Positions 19,531 to 25,374 of a stretch of DNA of 25,374 nucleotides are shown piece after piece. The translations under genes were made by a program, and so were the position numbers. Origin of the DNA: a virus; the IMG/VR virus record IMGVR_UViG_3300047095_001435, positions 1-25,374 of that record. One strand, given 5' to 3'. The notes beneath the pieces are model-generated. The model saw nothing but the letters and a program-made list of their open reading frames with translations, was not told where the DNA came from and searched no databases. Each line of letters opens with the position of its first letter. Position 1 is the stretch's first letter.

Positions 19531-20565
19531 TCACCAATCCGTTTCTGTGTAAATGCTTGAGATGTCCAGCCCGACTGCGGCAGCAGCAGTATTATTTGTA
19601 CGCCAAGCCCGGTGACCTAATGCAGTAGTGTTGGCTGGAAGAGTGACCCCAGGTGTTCCAGGTCCGAGAACTCCTGTGGCAACAAAACTCGTTCCGATTC
19701 GCTCAACACAGTAATAAACCACCCCATCCTCATCCGATGGTGCCCAGAAGGACACATCGTAGAGATCGCTTGTCGTCACAGGGAAATCACTTCCAAGGTC
19801 AATCGCTGCTTGGGATGCACTCCCCCCATAAAACAGGGAGAGATTCGCATTAGAGGCGATATTCCCAATCCCTATAACGTTCGTCAGGGTACTTGGCTCA
19901 ACATTCGTCATTGCTCCTGTGGCAGTGGATAATCCAACGAAAGTGCGCCCAACAGCTTGCAGTGAGGAGTCAGAAATCCCGAAGCGACAGGAATAGAAAA
20001 ACCCTCCCAAGCCCTCTCCGTTACCTAATAGGAAATGTGTTGCAGCAGAGTAGTGTCCACAGGTAGCCCCCGGCGTTGTGGAAGATACATGCCCCAATCG
20101 ACGCGCACGGGTAAGTGTATTGGTCGCAGACACTGTGCGGCTTGTAGCACCGGCAGTTGTGGGTACGATCATTCCATCTATAGCAGGAACACCTGTAGTA
20201 CCTGATGTAGCATTCCACCGCCCAATCTTTCGACGCCACAAGGAGGGTTGAAGTACGTAATTCTTCCCTTGTGGATCAACAGCAGCAGGCATCAGGCGCG
20301 ACCCCTGTTGGCCAATGCGACTGGCGATTAGTTTGATGCTGTCAGCAGGGGGTGTAACAGGGGAACCGTTTAATCCCAGGCATAAATCTCCGTTATCGAT
20401 TTCGACATTAGCGGCCCCTGCAGTCGTACCTGCATTGTTGAACTGAACTTCCTTGGTATTACCAGCAGGGGCACCGCTGCCCCCCACTGCCCCATTGACG
20501 GTATCCCCGGCAGGAAGCTCTCCGAGCTGCCCGTCGATTAGGACGAGCGGGTTGCGTGCGACCAT
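19531..20565 (-). CDS. Putative tail fibre / receptor-binding protein, 344 aa
   Basis: Starts MVARNPLVLIDGQLGELPAG, a typical virion-attachment opening, followed by a Gly/Ala/Asn/Thr-rich shaft (QFNNAGTTAGAANVEIDNGD). The C-terminal two thirds are beta-rich (SLWRRKIGRWNATSGTTGVP, later SLFYGGSASQAAIDLGSDFP and VTLPANTTALGHRAW), which suits a receptor-binding or sugar-binding head. No catalytic motif is seen. It is the largest gene of the cassette and the best candidate for the host-range determinant. The accessory 129-aa gene follows directly. Confidence 0.7.
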   Translation of the reverse strand: MVARNPLVLIDGQLGELPAGDTVNGAVGGSGAPAGNTKEVQFNNAGTTAGAANVEIDNGDLCLGLNGSPVTPPADSIKLIASRIGQQGSRLMPAAVDPQGKNYVLQPSLWRRKIGRWNATSGTTGVPAIDGMIVPTTAGATSRTVSATNTLTRARRLGHVSSTTPGATCGHYSAATHFLLGNGEGLGGFFYSCRFGISDSSLQAVGRTFVGLSTATGAMTNVEPSTLTNVIGIGNIASNANLSLFYGGSASQAAIDLGSDFPVTTSDLYDVSFWAPSDEDGVVYYCVERIGTSFVATGVLGPGTPGVTLPANTTALGHRAWRTNNTAAAAVGLDISSIYTETDW

Positions 20566-20576
20566 AACGACCTTCC

Positions 20577-21185
20577 TTATGCTAGAACGATAGGATCGCC
20601 TGATTCAAAGTTGAATGAGGTAGCCGAAGTGGCAAGGCCCACACGCTGGACGATCTTGCCAGCACCCGTGGGTGCCACATTGGTGGCCTTGCCCGGCGTG
20701 GTTGCGGAGAGGAATTGCACACCCGGCGTCAAGCCAGTTTGCTGGGTATTCGACCCTTCGAAGTAGGCATTGCCTGATGCACCATTCGACACAGCAGCCA
20801 GAACGAATCCATGTGCTTCCTTGCCCGAGGTAGATGCGTCAGCCTTTCGCATATTGGCCGTACCGGCGTTGTTCCAGATGTTGATCAGGTCGCCAGCAGC
20901 CAAGGCTTCAGAAGCCAAGATGGAAGCAGTGTCGGCACCAATGCCAGAAGGCATCATGGTCAAGTCAATTCGACCCGAACCATCGAGAGCGACGACCTTT
21001 CCGGAATCACCTGCCCCGGCAGAAGTGGTCTTGGCGTTAAGGAGGGAAGCGTCCAGAACCCCCGAGGCATTGAGTGCAGGAATCTTATTGGCATCTCCTG
21101 CACCGGCAGAGGTAGTCAACGTGGTTTCTTCAGTCAATGTCCCGGCGTTGTTCTTGAGGACTTTGGTAGTAGATGCGGTACCCAT
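20577..21185 (-). CDS. Short tail fibre-like protein with tandem shaft repeats, 202 aa
   Basis: Two 27-residue repeats, TTSAGAGDANKIPALNASGV (from 24) and TTSAGAGDSGKVVALDGSGR (from 53), spaced by 29, are fibre-shaft units. The C-terminal domain (about 88-202) contains LAAGDLINIWNN, a GFVLAAVSNG strand, GLTPGVQFLSA and FNFESGDPIVLA. It has the same order of elements as the end of the neighbouring collagen-like protein. ATG at 21185 has AAGGAAA about 6 bases upstream. Likely a virion surface appendage. Confidence 0.65.
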   Translation of the reverse strand: MGTASTTKVLKNNAGTLTEETTLTTSAGAGDANKIPALNASGVLDASLLNAKTTSAGAGDSGKVVALDGSGRIDLTMMPSGIGADTASILASEALAAGDLINIWNNAGTANMRKADASTSGKEAHGFVLAAVSNGASGNAYFEGSNTQQTGLTPGVQFLSATTPGKATNVAPTGAGKIVQRVGLATSATSFNFESGDPIVLA

Positions 21186-21194
21186 AGTGTTTCC

Positions 21195-21731
21195 TTAGAT
21201 GAGGGTGATTGGAATCCCGATATGGATGAACATTGAAGTGGGGGTGATCGGGGTACCCACCACAATAGAAAACTTGGCACTGGGGAAAGTCGGGGGTGTC
21301 TGGGTCAAATTGCCCTCTGCACCCAGGTAGATAGGTAGGTCCGCTACCCATTGCCAGGAAGGTTCGGTGATTTCGCCATACATGGCGATGGCCACCGGAG
21401 TGTCAGTATCAGCGGCATGAGTCGTCAGGCCAACCAGTCGTGTAGCGTGGGACACCACAGCATTGGTGACGTAATTGGCTTTTCCATTACCGTCCAACAA
21501 CACCACCCGATGCCCACTCAATGGAATGGCGGCCATTCGGGAAATGATCAGGCCACCAGGCTCTCCTGGCTCGCCTTTTTCACCGGGATCTCCCTTGACT
21601 CCAGGGGGTCCAGCACGCCCCCCTTCGGTAACTTTGACCGGGGATACGCTATTCCCAGGTTGAACAATCACAGGGGTAATAGGCGAAGACCCCACCACAA
21701 CAGAAACATCCGGATTATTCGTGGTCGGCAT
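21195..21731 (-). CDS. Collagen-like virion protein, 178 aa
   Basis: Residues 41-60 form six Gly-X-Y triplets (GPP GVK GDP GEK GEP GEP GG), a collagen-like triple-helix stalk. The preceding 40 residues are an extended anchor rich in Val, Ser and Pro. The C-terminal domain (about 66-178: AIPLSGHRVVLLDGNGKANY, then LPIYLGAEGNLTQTPP and IHIGIPITLI) resembles the end of the 202-aa neighbour. It would be a trimer on the tail or head. The Shine-Dalgarno before the ATG is weak. First gene of the cassette. Confidence 0.7.
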   Translation of the reverse strand: MPTTNNPDVSVVVGSSPITPVIVQPGNSVSPVKVTEGGRAGPPGVKGDPGEKGEPGEPGGLIISRMAAIPLSGHRVVLLDGNGKANYVTNAVVSHATRLVGLTTHAADTDTPVAIAMYGEITEPSWQWVADLPIYLGAEGNLTQTPPTFPSAKFSIVVGTPITPTSMFIHIGIPITLI

Positions 21732-21781
21732 AAATACTCAGTAATTAAATCAATAAAATGAATTGTACCTTGGATAGCCCT

Positions 21782-21797
21782 CCCATTATTTAATGGG
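21782..21797. repeat. 7-bp inverted repeat in the leader of the fibre cassette
   Basis: CCCATTA-TT-TAATGGG lies between the dUTPase terminator and the collagen-like gene. It could be an operator or promoter hairpin for the minus-strand cassette; no clear promoter was found in 21732-21814. Confidence 0.5.
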
Positions 21798-21814
21798 GGA
21801 TATTCCAGATGCCC

Positions 21815-21844
21815 AAATAAATAAACCCCCCAGCGATGGGGGGT
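21815..21844 (-). terminator. Rho-independent terminator after dUTPase
   Basis: Minus-strand stem ACCCCCC/GGGGGGT with a 6-base loop, followed by TTATTTATTT. It separates the dUTPase from the fibre cassette, so the two are distinct units. Confidence 0.88.
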
Positions 21845-21859
21845 CTTAATGGGGAGGGT

Positions 21860-22309
21860 TTATCGAGTGCCTGTCGAACCAAACCCCCCGGAACGATCTG
21901 TATTGCCGAGTTCCTCTTTACTTCCTACAACTTCCCAAACAATCTTGGGCACTTCCTGCAGCACGATCTGGGAAATACGCTCGCCTATCGGGAAACCCAA
22001 TAGACCATACCCGGTATTCTCGACGATGATGCAAAGTTCCTTACGATAATCGCTATCGATGGTTCCTGGAGCATTCGGAATACGGAGTTTGGTCTTGAAA
22101 GACATCCCAGAGCGCGGGCGCACTTGGATTTCAAAACCATCAGGGATGGCCATATACAGCCCGGTATGAACCAGCTTGGTTTCTTTCGGGGCAATTACTA
22201 CGTCCTCATTTGCCCGAACATCCATTCCAGAAGACCCACTGGTTTCATATTTGGGGAGGCCGAAATCATGTTTCAGATTATCCGGATAAATTTGTACAAC
22301 GATATTCAT
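21860..22309 (-). CDS. dut: dUTP diphosphatase (dUTPase), trimeric type, 149 aa
   Basis: Hydrolyses dUTP to dUMP, keeping uracil out of phage DNA and feeding dTMP synthesis. All five motifs are present: GSSGMDVRA (25-33, D30), RPRSGM (64-69), GTIDSDYRKEL (82-92, D85 and Y88), PIGERISQ (107-114) and DRSGGFGSTG (138-147). I chose the ATG at 22309 over one 12 codons further upstream because AAAGGAA lies 6 bases ahead, and the motif spacing then matches normal dUTPases. It is a metabolic gene standing alone on the minus strand inside the late region, divergent from the portal gene. Confidence 0.95.
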   Translation of the reverse strand: MNIVVQIYPDNLKHDFGLPKYETSGSSGMDVRANEDVVIAPKETKLVHTGLYMAIPDGFEIQVRPRSGMSFKTKLRIPNAPGTIDSDYRKELCIIVENTGYGLLGFPIGERISQIVLQEVPKIVWEVVGSKEELGNTDRSGGFGSTGTR

Positions 22310-22366
22310 ATTTATTCCTTTGTTTCTCGTTAAAATGTTTGGCATTTATACACGCCAAGGTAATGT

Positions 22367-24541
22367 ATGGAAACAATCACTGAAGAAATTTCCTCGGTAA
22401 ATGTTCCGATGGAACGGTTGAATGAGTGGAAAAACCCCCCCAAATTATCGGAACTCAAGGGGGATTATCAGGATGCCAAACCATCCTTTGATACTCAGAA
22501 AACCCAGATTGCTTTGTGGCTGGATAATCTGTTTGTGCGAAACGCTGCACAAGTGGATACGCCCAAGGGCAATTCCAAAATCGTCCCGAAGCTGATTCGC
22601 AAGCAGGCTGAATGGCGATACCCGGCATTGAGTGAGCCTTTCCTCAGTACCGATGACGTATTCAACGTCCGTCCGGTCAGTTGGGAAGATCGGGAAGCAG
22701 CCATTCAAAATGAAATGGTACTGAACCACCAATTCAATACCCAGCTGAACAAGACCCAATTCATTGATGAGTACGTACGGACTGCAGTGGACGAAGGCAC
22801 GGTCATTGTTCGGGTGGGTTGGGAATTTGAAGAGGAAGAAGTCCTCAAGGAAGTTCCGATTGTCGAATATGTGATCAATCCGGAACTGGCCCCCCTGCAT
22901 CAGCACCTGGATCAACTCCAGGCTGAGTCTCCCAGCCAGTACGAAACGGATGTTCCGGATGAGCTGAAGACGGCCCATGAGTTGTACAAGGAAAACGGGG
23001 CACCAATTGAGCCTCGCATCCTTGGCAAGGAGATGAAGAAGGTTCTCCAGACCGTCAAGAACCGCCCCACGGTGGAAATCTGTGATTACCGGAATGTGTT
23101 GATCGATCCCAGTTGCCGAGGCAACCTGAAGAAAGCCAGGTTCATCGGTTACAGCTTCGAATCCTGCATGGCCGACCTGCAGAAGGACAAGAAGTACAAG
23201 AACCTCAAGCACATCAACTTTGATGAGAGTTCCCCGTTAGCTTCCCCGGATCATGCTGCTCCGGACAACATCGGCAATTTCAACTTCAACGACAAGGCGC
23301 GGAAGAAGTTCATCGTTAATGAGTATTGGGGCTTCTGGGATATCGAGGGCAACGGTGTATTGAAGCCTATCGTGGCAGCCTGGGTAGGGAATACCCTGAT
23401 CCGTATGGAAGAAAGTCCCTTCCCGGATAAGGAATTGCCTTTTGTCGTGGCTCAGTACCTCCCGGTACGCAAATCCTCCTACGGCGAGCCGGATGGTGCA
23501 CTCCTGGAAGACAACCAGAAGATCATCGGGGCAGTCACCCGAGGCATGATCGATATCATGGGCAAATCCGCAAACGGACAAACCGGGATGCGGAAGGACA
23601 TGCTCGATACCACCAATCGACGCAAATTCGAAAAGGGGCAGGACTACGAGTTCAACGCGAACGTGGACCCCCGCCAGGGTATCCACATGCACACCTACCC
23701 GGAAATTCCGGCGTCTGCCCAGTTCATGCTGCAACTGCAGAACATGGAAGCGGAGTCTCTTTCCGGGGTCAAGTCGTTTAGCCAAGGTATTTCGGGCCAA
23801 GCACTGGGCGATGTTGCTGCTGGTGTGCGCGGTGCCTTGGACGCCTCGTCTAAGCGGGAGCTTGGCATTCTGCGGCGTCTGTCGGCGGGTATTCTGGAAA
23901 TCGGTCGCAAGATTATTGCGATGAATGCCGAGTTTCTCAGTGATAAGGAAGTAATCCGAATCACCAATGACGAGTTTGTAACTATTCGTCGTGATGACCT
24001 ACCCGGTAACTTCGATCTCCGTCTGTCAATTTCCACGGCAGAGGAAGATCACAATAAGGCCAGCGAGCTGTCCTTTATGCTGCAGACCATGGGCAATAAC
24101 ATGGACCCGGGCATGTCCCAGATGATCCTGGCTGACATTGCCCGACTGCGGAAGATGCCTGATTTGGCGAAACGGATTGAGCAATATCAACCGCAACCAG
24201 ATCCCCTGGTTCAGAAACAGCGCGAACTGGAAATCCGACTACTGGAAGCCAAGCTGGATACTGAGGTTGCCCAGGCCGGTTATTACCGCGCTAATTCTGG
24301 ATTGAATAATGCCAAGGTAGGGACTGAGTTGGCTAAACAGGAGCAGATGAAATCTGAAACTGATTTGAGTAATCTGGAGTTTGTGGAGCAGGAGTCGGGC
24401 GTTCATCAAGAAAGGGAATTGCAGCGTATTGGTGAGCAGGCAAAGAGTCAGGCACAACTGAAAGCAATGGATCATTCATTCAAGCGTGAGGAAAAAAATA
24501 AAGATATTCTTAAAGAGTTTCTATTGAATAGAAAACAATAA
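22367..24541 (+). CDS. Portal protein, N4 gp59-like, 724 aa
   Basis: A large portal, close in length to that of N4. An N-terminal helical region contains SWEDREAAIQNEMVLNHQFN (around 105-124), a DEGTVIVRVGWEFEE strand follows, and then CDYRNVLIDPSCRGNLKKAR (around 237-256). The central GEPDGALLEDNQKIIGAVTR and the GISGQALGDVAAGVRGALDA helix are typical of this portal type, and the C-terminal 120 residues form a long coiled coil (EIRLLEAKLDTEVAQAGYYR onward). It forms the dodecameric ring through which DNA is pumped. AAGG lies 7 bases before the ATG. The 57-base gap upstream must hold promoters for both this gene and dUTPase. Confidence 0.9.
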   Translation: METITEEISSVNVPMERLNEWKNPPKLSELKGDYQDAKPSFDTQKTQIALWLDNLFVRNAAQVDTPKGNSKIVPKLIRKQAEWRYPALSEPFLSTDDVFNVRPVSWEDREAAIQNEMVLNHQFNTQLNKTQFIDEYVRTAVDEGTVIVRVGWEFEEEEVLKEVPIVEYVINPELAPLHQHLDQLQAESPSQYETDVPDELKTAHELYKENGAPIEPRILGKEMKKVLQTVKNRPTVEICDYRNVLIDPSCRGNLKKARFIGYSFESCMADLQKDKKYKNLKHINFDESSPLASPDHAAPDNIGNFNFNDKARKKFIVNEYWGFWDIEGNGVLKPIVAAWVGNTLIRMEESPFPDKELPFVVAQYLPVRKSSYGEPDGALLEDNQKIIGAVTRGMIDIMGKSANGQTGMRKDMLDTTNRRKFEKGQDYEFNANVDPRQGIHMHTYPEIPASAQFMLQLQNMEAESLSGVKSFSQGISGQALGDVAAGVRGALDASSKRELGILRRLSAGILEIGRKIIAMNAEFLSDKEVIRITNDEFVTIRRDDLPGNFDLRLSISTAEEDHNKASELSFMLQTMGNNMDPGMSQMILADIARLRKMPDLAKRIEQYQPQPDPLVQKQRELEIRLLEAKLDTEVAQAGYYRANSGLNNAKVGTELAKQEQMKSETDLSNLEFVEQESGVHQERELQRIGEQAKSQAQLKAMDHSFKREEKNKDILKEFLLNRKQ

Positions 24542-24554
24542 TTGTTTTATAGTG

Positions 24555-24583
24555 CGGGGGTTTTAAATAACCCCCGTTCTATT
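24555..24583 (+). terminator. Terminator-like hairpin after the portal gene
   Basis: CGGGGGTT-TTAAAT-AACCCCCG, followed by TTCTATT. The T-tract is poor, so partial termination or transcript processing that lowers downstream expression is as likely as a full stop. Confidence 0.5.
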
Positions 24584-24607
24584 AACTTCCGAAAGCACTG
24601 ATAGATA

Positions 24608-24946
24608 ATGTCCACTGCCGAACTCCAACAACTTGAACTTAACATCAAACAAGCCCAAAAGATCGTTGACCAGGGTGATGCCCTGGCACGACTGCGTAGT
24701 AACCGCGATTTCAAGAAAGTGGTTATGGAAGGGTTTTTCGAACAAGAAGCTATTCGCCTGGTCAGCCTGCTGACTGATGAGAATATGCAGTCTCCGGAAA
24801 AGCAGAATTCCATTCATCACCAAATGATTGCCGTGAGTGGTTTCCGTGATTATCTGGATACCCTGGATATCCGTGCCACCATGGCACGCCATGCGGTGGA
24901 TGCTGATGAAGCCACCCGTGATGAAATTCTGGCCGAGGCTCAATAA
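24608..24946 (+). CDS. Small helical protein between portal and scaffold, 112 aa
   Basis: MSTAELQQLELNIKQAQKIV, then LRSNRDFKKVVMEGFFEQEA and a final DEATRDEILAEAQ. Almost entirely helical and acidic. In N4-type phages one small gene of this kind separates portal from the scaffold/capsid genes (gene 58 in N4), of unknown function. No strong Shine-Dalgarno before the ATG. It may be an assembly co-factor. The stop is 2 bases before the next ATG. Confidence 0.72.
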   Translation: MSTAELQQLELNIKQAQKIVDQGDALARLRSNRDFKKVVMEGFFEQEAIRLVSLLTDENMQSPEKQNSIHHQMIAVSGFRDYLDTLDIRATMARHAVDADEATRDEILAEAQ

Positions 24947-24948
24947 CC

Positions 24949-25374
24949 ATGACCAACGAAAAACGTTCCATTCTGGAAATGTCGGACGAGGAGATTGCCA
25001 ATCTTGATCCCTCGACCTTCAATCAGGAACAGGAAGAGGTTCCTGTAGAAACCTCGCAAGAAGCCGATCCGGAACCGACCAGCCAGGAAGCCGAGGAGGA
25101 AACTCCGGAAGAGGCATCCGGTGAAGGTTCGCAGGGAGAAACGGCTACCGAGGAAACCCAAGGCGAAGAAGCCGAGGGGGGTGAAGAATCTCCGGAAGGC
25201 AAAGCAGCCGCAACCAAGCAGGGTAATGAAGAAAGTAACCCAGGAAAAACTGCTGAAGCCTCCGGGGATGCCGAACAGTCCATCGACTACAAGGCTGCTT
25301 ACGAGAAGTTGACTGCTCCGTTCAAGGCCAACGGTCGTGACATCCAGGTTAGCGGTATCGACGATGCCATTTCC
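24949..25374 (+). CDS. Putative capsid scaffolding protein, first 142 residues (runs off the right edge)
   Basis: Opens MTNEKRSILEMSDEEIANLD and then runs through about 75 residues of Glu/Pro/Ala/Ser-rich low complexity (EEVPVETSQEADPEPTSQEA and similar). A structured segment starts near residue 110: SIDYKAAYEKLTAPFKANGR, then DIQVSGIDDAIS. That order, disordered acidic head followed by YEKLTAPFKANG, is typical of the scaffold-like gene before the major capsid protein in N4-type phages (gene 57 in N4). The acidic head may keep capsid subunits soluble. The major capsid gene is expected beyond the edge. Confidence 0.72.
   Translation, partial: MTNEKRSILEMSDEEIANLDPSTFNQEQEEVPVETSQEADPEPTSQEAEEETPEEASGEGSQGETATEETQGEEAEGGEESPEGKAAATKQGNEESNPGKTAEASGDAEQSIDYKAAYEKLTAPFKANGRDIQVSGIDDAIS

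Noticed and set aside
22445-23212. 255-codon open frame on the minus strand within the portal gene
   Set aside because: Mirror frame of a clear portal protein; no ribosome binding site or domain support.
25023-25283. 86-codon Ser-rich frame on the minus strand
   Set aside because: Antisense of the acidic low-complexity head of the scaffold gene; Glu codons read backwards give Ser/Leu-rich frames.

Overview
This window looks like about a third of a lytic tailed-phage genome of the N4 type (Schitoviridae-like). The diagnosis rests on four things seen together. A T7-like single-subunit RNA polymerase is split into two polypeptides (RNAP1 at 10837-11745, RNAP2 at 9092-10351). A family A DNA polymerase sits with a Dda/RecD-like helicase. 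A MoxR-type AAA ATPase sits with a von Willebrand A protein. Finally, there is a terminase, portal and scaffold late block. Known N4-like phages infect Proteobacteria; the host species cannot be read from the window. No tRNA, CRISPR array, integrase or insertion sequence was seen. The giant virion RNA polymerase expected of this group is outside the window.

Layout. Everything from 1 to 14.9 kb is on the minus strand, and the late genes from 15.2 kb run on the plus strand, so the two programmes diverge from a structured junction at about 14.3-15.2 kb. The minus strand divides into transcription units bounded by terminators: (E1) 14.83-14.60 kb, one small gene; (E2) 14.27-13.41 kb, six genes of 25-56 codons, two of them tandem paralogues; (E3) 13.07-12.79 kb, one 91-aa gene; (E4) 12.66-9.09 kb, a SLOG protein, a macro-like protein, a 61-aa protein, RNAP1, two related small proteins and RNAP2. 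A matching small hairpin with core CGC-GNNA-GCG stands 30-70 bases upstream of the first gene of each of the four units. I read these as early promoters for the virion RNA polymerase. An isolated 38-codon gene between two terminators follows, then a long middle operon (8.74 kb down to 1): small proteins, an HTH protein, two AAA ATPases, the vWA protein, helicase and DNA polymerase.

Late side. A small terminase, a protein with a Tad2/DUF2829-type domain, the large terminase and a putative head-tail adaptor form a coupled plus-strand block ending at a bidirectional terminator. A minus-strand cassette (18.76-21.73 kb) carries five tail-fibre or accessory genes, and a lone dUTPase follows at 21.86-22.31 kb. 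The plus strand resumes with the portal, a small protein and an acidic putative scaffold that runs off the right edge.

How it fits together. Injected virion polymerase would transcribe E1-E4 and so make RNAP1/RNAP2. That enzyme would transcribe the middle replication genes, and the late genes would then package and build the virion. Three genes belong to families linked to NAD-derived nucleotides (SLOG, macro-like, Tad2-like), which suggests a counter-defence layer. Because early and terminase genes lie at opposite ends of linear N4-type genomes, the window probably crosses the physical genome ends in a circularised assembly.
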